A program made the translations under genes and the position numbers. A DNA stretch of 64,000 bases, taken from contig NZ_CP108581.1 of the NCBI RefSeq assembly GCF_036010665.1, positions 2,709,501 through 2,773,500 of the forward strand, given 5' to 3'. The DNA comes from Microbispora sp. NBC_01189 (GTDB taxonomy: Bacteria; Actinomycetota; Actinomycetes; Streptosporangiales; Streptosporangiaceae). Numbering within the stretch: position 1 is the first letter of the stretch; the number at the start of each line of letters is the position of its first letter. The notes under the pieces are model-generated. The model had not been told where the DNA came from, ran no database searches, and saw only the letters and a list, made by a program, of their open reading frames with translations. Positions 15,547 to 23,805 of the stretch are shown here, one piece after another.

Positions 15547-18252
15547 TCAGGACTTGGCGGCGGGCTTCTTCGTGGTGGTCCTGGCCCGGGTGGTGGTCCG
15601 CTTGGGCGCGGGCGCCCGCTCCCGCCGCTCGGCCAGCAGCTCCGCCGCCCGCTCCAGCGTGATCTCCTCGACCGTGTCGCCCTTGCGCAGCGACGCGTTG
15701 GTCTCGCCGTCGGTGACGTACGGACCGAAGCGGCCCTCCTTCACCACCACCGGCTTCTTGGAGTTCGGGTCCTCGCCCAGCTCCCGCAGCGGCGGGGCGG
15801 CCGCGGCGCGGCCGCGTCCCCGCGGCTTCGGCTGGGCGAACAACTCCTTGGCCTGCTCGATCGTGACCGTGAGCAGGTCATCCTCCGACGCGAGCGACCG
15901 CGAGTCGGTGCCCTTCTTGATGTACGGCCCGAACTTGCCGTTCTGCGCCGTCACCTCCTCGCCGTCGATCCGACCCACCACACGCGGCAGCTGGAGCAGC
16001 ATCAGCGCCTGCTCCAGCGTGACCGTGTCCAGGTCCATCGTCTTGAACAGCGAGCTCGTACGCGGCTTGGGAGCATCGGCCTTCTTCGTCCGCTTCCTGC
16101 CGTCCGCCGGGGCCGGCTCCTCGGGCAGGATCTCCGTGACGTACGGGCCGAACCGGCCGTCCTTGGCGACGATCCTCCGGCCGGTGGCCGGATCGACGCC
16201 GAGATCACGGTCGCCGCTCGGCCGCGAGAACAGCTCCTCGGCCTTCGCCGCGGTCAGGTCGTCGGGTGCCATGTCCTCGGGGATGTTCACCCGGGCGCCG
16301 TCGCGGTCGAGGTACGGCCCGTAGCGGCCCACCCTGATCACGATGTCCGTCCCCCTGATCGGGAACGAGCTGATCTCCTTGGCGTCGATCTCCCCGAGGT
16401 CGGTGACCATCTCCTTCAGGCCCTCGTCGCCGTCCCCCGCGCCGAAGTAGAACCTGCGCAGCTCGGGCACCCGCTCGGCGCGGTCGTTGGCGATGTCGTC
16501 GAGGACCTTCTCCATCTCGGCCGTGAAGTCGTAGTCGACCAGGTTGCCGAAGTGCTGCTCCAGCAGGTTGACCACGGCGAACGCGAGGAACGACGGCACC
16601 AGGGCGGTGCCCTTCTTGAACACGTAGCCCCGGTCCAGGATCGTTCCGATGATCGACGCGTACGTCGACGGGCGGCCGATCTCCCGGTCCTCCAGCTCCT
16701 TGACCAGCGACGCCTCGGTGTACCGCGCGGGCGGCTTGGTCGAGTGCCCGAGCGCGGTCAGCTCGGCCGCGGTGAGCCGGTCGCCCTCGCTCAGCGTGGG
16801 CAGGCGCTTCTCCGAGTCGTCCCGGTCGGTCGCGGGGTCGTCGGCGCCCTCGACGTACGCCCTCAGGAAGCCGTGGAAGGTGATCGTCCGGCCGGTGGCG
16901 CTGAACTCGACCTCCACCGCGTCCTCGGCCGTCCCAGCGGAGCCTGCCGCGCCGGACGTGCCGGCGACCTTGACCGACACCGACTCGCCGACCGCGTCCT
17001 TCATCTGGGAGGCGACCGTACGCTGCCAGATCAGCTCGTAGAGCCGGAACGTGTCCCCGGAGAGCCCGGTCTCGCCCGGCGTGCGGAACTCCTCCCCGGA
17101 CGGCCGGATCGCCTCGTGCGCCTCCTGGGCGTTCTTGACCTTGCTCGTGTAGGCGCGCGGCTTGTCCGGCACGTACGCCGCGCCGTACAGCTTGATCGCC
17201 TGGCTGCGGGCGGCGGCGACGGCGGTCTCCGACAGCGTGACGCTGTCGGTACGCATGTAGGTGATGAAGCCGTTCTCGTAGAGCCGCTGGGCCACCTGCA
17301 TCGTGTACTTCGCGGAGAAGCCCAGCTTGCGGCTCGCCTCCTGCTGCAGGGTGGTCGTCCGGAACGGCGCGTACGGCTTGCGCGTGTACGGCTTGCGCTC
17401 CACCGAACGCACGGCGTACGAGGCGCCCGCCAGCCGTCCGGCGAGGGCGGTCGCGGCGGCCTCGTCGAGGTGCAGGATGTCGGGGCTCTTGAGCCGCCCG
17501 GTGGAGGCGAAGTCGCGGCCCTGGGCCACGCGCCTGCCGTTCACCCCGGTCAGCGTGGCGGAGAACGTCCGGGCGTCGTCCCCGGCCCGGCCGGTGTCGA
17601 ACAGCGCCTGGAGGTCCCAGTAGCCGGCCGCGGTGAACGCCAGGCGCTCCCGCTCGCGCTCCACCACCAGACGGGTCGCGACCGACTGCACCCGCCCGGC
17701 CGACAACCGAGGCTTGACCTTCTTCCACAGGACGGGACTGACCTCGTAGCCGTACAGGCGGTCGAGGATGCGCCGGGTCTCCTGGGCGTCGACCAGGCGG
17801 AGGTCGAGGTCGCGGGGGTTGGACACCGCGTCCCGGATCGCGTGCGGGGTGATCTCGTGGAACACCATGCGGTGCACCGGGATCTTGGGCTTCAGCACCT
17901 CGCGCAGGTGCCAGGCGATGGCCTCGCCCTCCCGGTCCTCGTCGGTGGCGAGGTAGAGCTCGTCGGCCTCCTTGAGAAGCTGCTTGAGCTTGGAGACCTG
18001 TGCCTTCTTGTCGGGGTTGACGACATAGAGCGGCTCGAACTCGTGGTCGACGTTCACCCCGAGGCGGGCCCAGGCCTCGCTCTTGTACTTCTCCGGGATG
18101 TCGTCGGCCTTCTCCGGGAGATCACGGATGTGGCCGATGCTCGACTCGACGATGTAGCCGCGCCCGAGGTACCCGGCGATCGTCTTCGCCTTCGCGGGCG
18201 ATTCCACGATCACCAGGCGGGTTCCGCCGGCGTTGCCGTTGTTGGCTGGCAC
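15547..18252 (-). CDS. topA: DNA topoisomerase I
   Basis: 901 aa from the GTG at 18252, which follows GGTAGGAAG; the longer frame upstream has no plausible start. Type IA topoisomerase that relaxes negative supercoils. The N-terminal TOPRIM domain shows VIVESPAKAKT and the acidic triad region TDEDREGEAIAWHL. The catalytic Tyr332 lies in FITYMRTDS. The C-terminus has several actinobacterial topoisomerase C-terminal repeats with RFGPYVT and GKFGPYIKKG motifs. It ends in a Lys/Arg/Thr-rich tail and has no zinc fingers, as in mycobacterial TopA. An essential housekeeping gene. Confidence 0.98.
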   Translation of the reverse strand: MPANNGNAGGTRLVIVESPAKAKTIAGYLGRGYIVESSIGHIRDLPEKADDIPEKYKSEAWARLGVNVDHEFEPLYVVNPDKKAQVSKLKQLLKEADELYLATDEDREGEAIAWHLREVLKPKIPVHRMVFHEITPHAIRDAVSNPRDLDLRLVDAQETRRILDRLYGYEVSPVLWKKVKPRLSAGRVQSVATRLVVERERERLAFTAAGYWDLQALFDTGRAGDDARTFSATLTGVNGRRVAQGRDFASTGRLKSPDILHLDEAAATALAGRLAGASYAVRSVERKPYTRKPYAPFRTTTLQQEASRKLGFSAKYTMQVAQRLYENGFITYMRTDSVTLSETAVAAARSQAIKLYGAAYVPDKPRAYTSKVKNAQEAHEAIRPSGEEFRTPGETGLSGDTFRLYELIWQRTVASQMKDAVGESVSVKVAGTSGAAGSAGTAEDAVEVEFSATGRTITFHGFLRAYVEGADDPATDRDDSEKRLPTLSEGDRLTAAELTALGHSTKPPARYTEASLVKELEDREIGRPSTYASIIGTILDRGYVFKKGTALVPSFLAFAVVNLLEQHFGNLVDYDFTAEMEKVLDDIANDRAERVPELRRFYFGAGDGDEGLKEMVTDLGEIDAKEISSFPIRGTDIVIRVGRYGPYLDRDGARVNIPEDMAPDDLTAAKAEELFSRPSGDRDLGVDPATGRRIVAKDGRFGPYVTEILPEEPAPADGRKRTKKADAPKPRTSSLFKTMDLDTVTLEQALMLLQLPRVVGRIDGEEVTAQNGKFGPYIKKGTDSRSLASEDDLLTVTIEQAKELFAQPKPRGRGRAAAAPPLRELGEDPNSKKPVVVKEGRFGPYVTDGETNASLRKGDTVEEITLERAAELLAERRERAPAPKRTTTRARTTTKKPAAKS

Positions 18253-18545
18253 GCTGCTTCCTACCTCGCTGTCCGCTGTCGTTCCCCGTATTTCCGGGCA
18301 TTTCCGGGTGTTTCGGGTGTTTCCGGGTTTCATGCGCCCCGGCTCACTGACACCCTCGTCGCCCGGGGCGGGGGAGCCTACCCCCTCCGGGCGCCGTGGA
18401 GGCACCGCTTTGAAGGTACCTGCCGCCGCACGTTCCTCCCCCTCGGGCTACCCGGTTCTGTCCGGGAATGTAACTCGTCTGGCGCTGTTATCCACGAGGA
18501 CGCAGAATAGAGCCCATCGAGTTCCCTAGCACGCCCCGGAGACCA

Positions 18546-18737
18546 ATGGCTGTGCTCGACTACTCCTATCTGGACCTGTACCTGCCGCGCGGCACCCCTC
18601 GGGAGGTGGCGCGACAGATGCTGACGGAGCATGCCGAGCACGGAGACTGGGAACTGGAGCGGCTGCGCCTCTATCCCGACGGCAGCAGGCGCGTCCGGCT
18701 GCGTCGGAAGATCATACGGGCCGCTCGGACGATGTGA
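18546..18737 (+). CDS. DUF5703 family small protein
   Basis: 63 aa, basic C-terminus, no membrane segment. The pattern LDLYLPRGT..E..R.MLTEHAEHGDWELERLRLYPDGSRRVRLRRKI matches the small actinobacterial DUF5703 family, which sits upstream of topA in many actinomycetes. The high Arg content of the second half suggests nucleic-acid contact, but the role is unknown. It is divergent from topA, with 293 bp between the starts. Confidence 0.85.
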   Translation: MAVLDYSYLDLYLPRGTPREVARQMLTEHAEHGDWELERLRLYPDGSRRVRLRRKIIRAARTM

Positions 18738-18770
18738 ACCGCCGAGGAGGCGACGCCACGGTCAAAAAGA

Positions 18771-18811
18771 GCTTTGCCCGCCCCGGGCCGCGCCCCCGGA
18801 ACGGGCAAAGC
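18771..18811 (-). terminator. Hairpin with T-run on the minus strand
   Basis: Outer stem GCTTTGCCCG / CGGGCAAAGC encloses a GC-rich inner hairpin. On the minus strand it is followed by TTTTT. Probably a back-up terminator for the chaplin-like gene; it may also stop transcription from the DUF5703 side. Confidence 0.55.
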
Positions 18812-18933
18812 GTCGATGCCCTCCTCCACTGGCTGGGAGGCGGCGTCCTGGTGGCCCGCGCCGGGCCCGTACGACGAGCGGCTGGTTCGCCGCCGTCGCA
18901 CCCGGCGCGAGCGTGATATCCCTCGCGTCCTCA

Positions 18934-18963
18934 GCCGGGCGCGTGGTTGTTCACGCGCCCGGC
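18934..18963 (-). terminator. Terminator of the chaplin-like gene
   Basis: A 12-bp perfect stem (GCCGGGCGCGTG / CACGCGCCCGGC) with a 6-nt loop, 7 bp beyond the stop codon. Confidence 0.65.
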
Positions 18964-18970
18964 CGTCCGG

Positions 18971-21016
18971 CTACCTGCGGCCGAAGCGGAAGCGGCGGGT
19001 GACGGCGAACAGGCTCGCCGAGGCGGCGAACATGGCGCCGAGGACCAGCGCGGCGAACGAGCCGGCGTTCATGCCGGTCAGACCGACGGGCTGCTCCGCG
19101 CTCATGAGGCCGAGCTTGCCCAGCGGGAGCACCTCGGTGGTCCTGCCGAGGTCGCCGGTGGGCAGGTTCCGCGTGGTGTCGGCCACGGGAAGCGAGGCGG
19201 TGGCGTCGTCCAGCGTCCGCTTGGCGGGCAGCGTGCGGGCCGTGTCGTCGAGCGAGCCCGCGGCCGGCAGCGAGCCGGTGGCCTTGGACACGACGGCGGC
19301 GGGGTTGCCGACGGGGGCCACGCCCTTCCCAGCCCTGCTTGCCGGGACGGGCGGGGCGGCCGGCAGACTCGGCGCCTCCGGGAGGCCGAGCATGTTCGGC
19401 AGGTTGCCGATGACCGGTCCCGAGGGCGCGGCGGGGGCGCTCATCGGCTGCATGGTGTGCGCGCCCGACAGCACCGGCACGCCGGGTGTGGCGGGCATCA
19501 TGGCGCCACGCGCGGCGCTGTGCTGCGGGTGCGGCCGGAAGCCGTGGCCCCAGCCGCCCACCCTTGCCCCGCCCAGGCAGCCCGCGGCGGCGTCGCCCAG
19601 CACGGCGACGGAGTTGCCGCAGACGTTGATCGGCGCGGTGATCGGAGCGACCACCTGGTTGCCCGCGAGGATTCCGTGGCGGCCGGAGGTGACGTTGCCG
19701 CCCGCACCGGCGCCGCCGCCGAGGACCGCGGCCCCGCCCCGGCAGCCCGCGTGGGCCTTGCCGAGGACGGCGACGGAGTTGCCGCAGACATTGACCGGCG
19801 CGGTGACCGGCGCGACCACCTGGTTGCCGCCCAGGATCGAGGAACGGCCGGAGGTGACGTTGCCGCCGGCGCCCCAGCGGCCGCCGTGCCCGCCGCCGAT
19901 CACGCTCGCGCCACCGCGGCAGCCCGCGAAGGCGTCGCCGATAACCGCGACGGCGTTGCCGCAGACGTTGACCGGCACGGTGACCGGCGCGACCACCTGG
20001 TTGCCGCCGTCGACGCTGTGCGAACCGCTGGTGACGTTGCCCCCAGAGCCGCCGGACCATCCGCCGTGGCCCCCGTGACCGTGACCGCCGTGGCCCGGGG
20101 TGGACCCGCCGTGGCAGCTGCCCGAGCCGTTGCCGCACACCTCGACCGGTGCGGTGATGGGCGCGACCACCTGGGTGCCCCCGCCCACGGAGTAGCGCCC
20201 GTCGGTGTCGTGACCACCCGATCCGGGACGGGGCCGGTGGTGGTCCCCGTGACCGTGGTGGCCGTACCCGCCGTGACCGCCGGGGCCGCCCACGGACGAA
20301 CCGCCGCGGCAGCCCGAGAACGCGTCACCCAGCACGGCGACGGAGTTGCCGCACAGGTTGATCGGCGCGGTGATCGGCGCGACCACCTGGTTGCCGCCGA
20401 GGATCGAGGAACGGCCGCTGGTGCGGTTGCCGCCGGCCCGGACGGCCGGACGGGCGCCACCCACGTAGGCGCCGCCGCGGCACCCCGCCGTGGCGTCGCC
20501 GAAGATGGCGACGGCGTTGCCGCACAGGTTGATCGGCGCGGTGATCGGCGCGACCACCTGGTTGCCGCCGCCGACGCTGTGCGCGCCGCTGGTGACGTTG
20601 CCGCCCGCGCCGCCACGACGACCCGAGCCCTTGACGGCCGCACCGCCGCGGCAGCCCGCGTCGGCCTCGCCGAGGACGGCGACCGCGTTGCCGCAGACGT
20701 CGATCGGCGCGGTGATCGGAGCGACCACCTGGTTGCCGCCGAGGATGCTCCCCGCACCGGAGGTGCGGTTCCGCCCGGCTCCCTGGCCCGCGCCCTGCAC
20801 GGCCGCGCCGCCCAGGGACGAGCCGTGGGACTCTCCCACGACCGCCACCGCGTTGCCGCTGATGTCGATCGGCAGGGTCACCGGGATGTCGACCTGGTTG
20901 CCGCCGAGGACCGAGTGGCTGCCGTCGGTGTCGGCGAAAGCCGTACCGCTGCCAAGGGCCATGACGCCGACGGCGAGAAACGCCGCGGAGGCCGAGCCCT
21001 TCGCCCACGTTCGCAT
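18971..21016 (-). CDS. Eight-repeat chaplin-like cell-surface protein
   Basis: 681 aa. The ATG follows AGGAGC. Signal peptide residues 1-28 (cleavage AFA-D). Then eight chaplin-type domains of about 40 residues with core GNQVVAPITAPI.VCGN.VAVLG.A.AGC.GG, separated by Gly-rich spacers. Repeat 1 lacks both cysteines (DISGN, SHGSS). Repeat 5 is shortened to VCGNGSGSCHGG. The C-terminus is a 150-residue spacer, a transmembrane helix near residue 655 and an Arg-rich tail, as in wall-anchored long chaplins, but no clear LPxTG-like sorting motif is visible. Chaplins assemble into amyloid-like films on aerial hyphae. Streptomyces long chaplins carry two domains, so eight is exceptional. The repeats are also similar at DNA level. 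Confidence 0.9.
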   Translation of the reverse strand: MRTWAKGSASAAFLAVGVMALGSGTAFADTDGSHSVLGGNQVDIPVTLPIDISGNAVAVVGESHGSSLGGAAVQGAGQGAGRNRTSGAGSILGGNQVVAPITAPIDVCGNAVAVLGEADAGCRGGAAVKGSGRRGGAGGNVTSGAHSVGGGNQVVAPITAPINLCGNAVAIFGDATAGCRGGAYVGGARPAVRAGGNRTSGRSSILGGNQVVAPITAPINLCGNSVAVLGDAFSGCRGGSSVGGPGGHGGYGHHGHGDHHRPRPGSGGHDTDGRYSVGGGTQVVAPITAPVEVCGNGSGSCHGGSTPGHGGHGHGGHGGWSGGSGGNVTSGSHSVDGGNQVVAPVTVPVNVCGNAVAVIGDAFAGCRGGASVIGGGHGGRWGAGGNVTSGRSSILGGNQVVAPVTAPVNVCGNSVAVLGKAHAGCRGGAAVLGGGAGAGGNVTSGRHGILAGNQVVAPITAPINVCGNSVAVLGDAAAGCLGGARVGGWGHGFRPHPQHSAARGAMMPATPGVPVLSGAHTMQPMSAPAAPSGPVIGNLPNMLGLPEAPSLPAAPPVPASRAGKGVAPVGNPAAVVSKATGSLPAAGSLDDTARTLPAKRTLDDATASLPVADTTRNLPTGDLGRTTEVLPLGKLGLMSAEQPVGLTGMNAGSFAALVLGAMFAASASLFAVTRRFRFGRR

Positions 21017-21225
21017 AATGAATGCTCCTAGTGGTTCTTCATAGGGGGTTACCTGACAGCTCGCGACTTCTGTCCACGCCGAATGAGCACAGCGGAGCAG
21101 TGGACGATCACGAGGATGGGAGATTCCGCGTCACCCGCGCGGGAGCCTGCCGCCTGGGCACCACAGGTCAGGGCAGACGATGGCACCGGTCGCCGTACTG
21201 GAGATGGACCGGCGCGAAGGCGGGA

Positions 21226-21861
21226 TCAGTCAGGAGAGAAAGACGGGTCGTCCGCCGCTGTGCGGACCACCGGGGGGACAACCGCCGCCAGTGGGGCGGG
21301 CAGGGTGGTGAGACGCGGCTCGAACACAGGCCGCGCGACATCCCCGAACGGGATGCTTCCACCGCTTGTCTGCGGGACCAGGCCCTGGTCTGCGGGCGCA
21401 TGGTCCGCGGTGGACGGTGGAGGGAGCATGGGCTTCGACTGGCTGGTGAGCCCGTCGACCGTGCGCCCCGCCATCGCCTCGGCGTTCACCGAGGTGTCGT
21501 CAGCCGCCGTGGGGAAACCGTCGGCACTCTTCCCATGAGACCTCGCCGCACCCGCCGCACCCGGTGAGGGCGGCAGGCCGAGGTCCGGACCGGAGAGACG
21601 GTCGGGAAGAACCGACCCGGCGACGTCAGGTGAGGGGGCGGCCCCGGCGGCGGACGTCGCCGTGCCGAAGACGCCGAGAAGCACACCGAGCAGCCATGCG
21701 GCGGCGATCAGCCCGCCGACGACCAGAAGGCGGCCCGAACGGGAGCCGGCCGCGAACCGCGCCATCCGGCTCCGCTCGTGGCGGCCGGGAGACGTGACGA
21801 GCACGCCGCGAACGGCGAAGGGCGAAGACGCCCCCCACTGCTCCTGCGACGTGCTCGTCAC
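21226..21861 (-). CDS. Single-pass membrane protein of unknown function
   Basis: 211 aa from the GTG at 21861, preceded by GGGGAGG; an upstream ATG at 21918 lacks a ribosome binding site. One transmembrane segment around residues 43-68 (LLVVGGLIAAAWLLGVLLGVF) follows a basic stretch. The remainder is Pro/Ala/Ser-rich, low complexity and probably outside the membrane. No recognised domain. It lies 209 bp upstream of the chaplin-like gene on the same strand, so it could belong to the same surface-layer programme; that is only positional inference. Confidence 0.6.
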   Translation of the reverse strand: MTSTSQEQWGASSPFAVRGVLVTSPGRHERSRMARFAAGSRSGRLLVVGGLIAAAWLLGVLLGVFGTATSAAGAAPSPDVAGSVLPDRLSGPDLGLPPSPGAAGAARSHGKSADGFPTAADDTSVNAEAMAGRTVDGLTSQSKPMLPPPSTADHAPADQGLVPQTSGGSIPFGDVARPVFEPRLTTLPAPLAAVVPPVVRTAADDPSFSPD

Positions 21862-21970
21862 GCGACCTCCCCATACCGCTGAGCCGACATCCGGCCGACT
21901 CGACCCGGAGCGGATCAACCCTCAACGGAGAGTTACTGTAGCGGCACGGCACGTGATCGCAACAGCTTTC

Positions 21971-23266
21971 TCAGCAGTATTCGAGGAAACGGTCAAGGAC
22001 CCGGACGCCAAACTGGAGCGAATCCACCGGAACCCGCTCGTCGATGCCATGGAACATCCCGGAGAAGTCCAAGTCCTCGGGAAGCCGCAGCGGCGCGAAG
22101 CCGTACCCGCTGATCCCGAGGCGGCTGAACGCCTTGAGATCGGTGCCGCCGCTCAGCGTGTACGGCACGACCCGCGAACCGGGGTCCTCCTCGTGCAGCG
22201 CGTCGGCCATCGCCTTGACGAGCGGGCCCTTGAAGGGTGTCTCGACCGCGACGTCGTGGTAGACGAACTCCCGCGTCACGTTGGGCCCGAGCAGCTCGTC
22301 GACGGTCTGGAAGAACTCGTCCTCGTAGCCGGGCAGGAACCTGCCGTCCACGTGCGCGGTCGCGGCCTGGGGGATGACGTTCGCCTTGTAGCCGGCCTGG
22401 AGCATGGTCGGGTTGGCCGTGTTCTGGAGCGTCGCGCCGATCATGCGGGCGAGCGGGCCGAGCGTGGCCACCGCCGCCTCCGCGTCCTCGGCCCTGACCT
22501 CCGTGCCGAAGACCTCCTCGAAGAACGCCTGCACGGTCGGCGTGAGCCGCACCGGCCACTTGTGGCGGCCGATCCGGCCGACCGCCTCGGCGAGCTCGGT
22601 CACGGCGTTGTCGTCGTTGAGCATCGAGCCGTGCCCGGCCCTGCCCTTGGCGGTCAGGCGCATCCAGGCGATGCCCTTCTCCGCCGCCTCGATCAGGTAC
22701 AGCCGCCCCTTGGCCGTGGTCACGCTGAAGCCGCCGACCTCGCCGACGGCCTCGGTGCAGCCCTCGAACAGCTCCGGGTGCCTGTCGGCCAGCCACTGGG
22801 CGCCGTAGTGGCCGCCGGCCTCCTCGTCCGCCGTGAAGACGAGGACGACGTCCCTCGGCGGCCTGCGCCCCTCGCTCAGCCGCCGCCGTACGACGGCGAG
22901 GATCATCGCGTCCATGTCCTTCATGTCCACGGCCCCGCGGCCCCAGACGCAGCCGTCGGCGACCTCGCCGCTGAGCGGGTGGTGCGTCCAGTCGGCCGCG
23001 TCGAACGGCACGACGTCCAGATGACCGTGCAGGAGGAGGGCGTCCCGCCCCGGGTCGGCGCCCTCCACCCGGGCGACCACGTTCGCCCGGCCCTTGTCGG
23101 ACTCCAGGATCCGCGGTTCCAGGCCGACCTCCGCCAGCTTCCCGGCCACGTACTCCGCGGCCTCGCGTTCTCCGGGGCCCGCGTTGTCCCCCGCGTTCAC
23201 CGAGTCGATCCGGATCAGGTCGCGGCAGAGCTCGACGACCTCGTCCTCCCCGTTGCGTGGGGTCAT
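21971..23266 (-). CDS. M20-family metallopeptidase / deacylase
   Basis: 431 aa, cytoplasmic, ATG preceded by GGAGGAGG. Zinc-ligand motifs of the M20/ArgE/DapE/CPG2 group are present: HGHLDVVP, the bridging Asp in GAVDMKDMD and the Glu pair in TADEEAGG. A dimerisation domain follows (KGRAGHGSM), and a C-terminal His lies in the LSGGTDLKAF region. Such enzymes remove N-acyl groups or split dipeptides using two zinc ions. The actinobacterial subgroup is annotated only as M20/M25/M40 hydrolase, so the substrate is open. Confidence 0.92.
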   Translation of the reverse strand: MTPRNGEDEVVELCRDLIRIDSVNAGDNAGPGEREAAEYVAGKLAEVGLEPRILESDKGRANVVARVEGADPGRDALLLHGHLDVVPFDAADWTHHPLSGEVADGCVWGRGAVDMKDMDAMILAVVRRRLSEGRRPPRDVVLVFTADEEAGGHYGAQWLADRHPELFEGCTEAVGEVGGFSVTTAKGRLYLIEAAEKGIAWMRLTAKGRAGHGSMLNDDNAVTELAEAVGRIGRHKWPVRLTPTVQAFFEEVFGTEVRAEDAEAAVATLGPLARMIGATLQNTANPTMLQAGYKANVIPQAATAHVDGRFLPGYEDEFFQTVDELLGPNVTREFVYHDVAVETPFKGPLVKAMADALHEEDPGSRVVPYTLSGGTDLKAFSRLGISGYGFAPLRLPEDLDFSGMFHGIDERVPVDSLQFGVRVLDRFLEYC

Positions 23267-23485
23267 TGCGCCTCCTCCTACCGGACGGGAGCCCCAGGGG
23301 CCGGACCCGCCCGTCTGTCACCTCGTACGGCTCGCGCCTCCATCCTGCCGCCGTACAGGCGTGTCCTTCACCCCCGGGCCGCCGTGCGCCGTACGGAGGG
23401 GGCTGATTCCCGGTATGAAGCAGGGCGGAGAGAGTGCTAACCTGAGTCAGCCGACGCGGGATGACGATCCCGCGGGAGGCACCAC

Positions 23486-23571
23486 GTCCGGGTGGCGGAA
23501 TAGGCAGACGCGCTAGCTTGAGGTGCTAGTGCCCAGTGATGGGCATGGGGGTTCAAGTCCCCCCTCGGACA
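23486..23571 (+). tRNA. tRNA-Leu(GAG)
   Basis: An 86-nt class II tRNA with acceptor GTCCGGG/CTCGGAC, anticodon stem CTAGC/GCTAG with loop TTGAGGT (anticodon GAG, codon CUC), and a long variable arm (TGCCCAGTGATGGGCA). The T-loop is TTCAAGT. CCA is not encoded. A TAACCT -10-like box lies about 50 bp upstream. Confidence 0.96.
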
Positions 23572-23587
23572 CAAACCTCTTCACTAT

Positions 23588-23626
23588 GTGAGGGCTGAGA
23601 TTTACCTCGGCCCTCACTTTTGTTTT
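23588..23626 (+). terminator. Terminator of tRNA-Leu
   Basis: A 12-bp stem with one wobble (GTGAGGGCTGAG / CTCGGCCCTCAC), then TTTTGTTTT. It begins 17 bp after the tRNA. Confidence 0.88.
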
Positions 23627-23764
23627 GCCGGGATGGTAGGTCGGCCTTAGGCCGAGTCGCTGGTCGACCTCGCTCTTGGCGTCTGTGGGGACCTCGGTGA
23701 TGGCTCTGGCCATGTCGCCGATCTCGGCGACATGGGCGCGGCTTCCTGATCCGGCACGGCGCGG

Positions 23765-23797
23765 GGTACGGCCCGGCCGCCCTGGCCGGGCCGTACC
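23765..23797 (-). terminator. Terminator of the GH2 gene
   Basis: A perfect 14-bp stem (GGTACGGCCCGGCC / GGCCGGGCCGTACC) with a 5-nt loop, 9 bp beyond the GH2 stop. Confidence 0.75.
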
Positions 23798-23805
23798 AGG
23801 TGGTC

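Noticed and set aside
19560..20900. Regularly spaced near-identical DNA units resembling a CRISPR array
   Set aside because: The units are in-frame chaplin domain codons with spacers that code Gly-rich protein, too long and too variable for CRISPR, and no cas genes are present.
18947..21031. 694-aa open frame on the plus strand antisense to the chaplin-like gene
   Set aside because: It is a GC-bias shadow. The minus-strand frame has signal peptide, chaplin repeats, anchor and ribosome binding site; the antisense product is repetitive His/Asp/Arg-rich without a domain.
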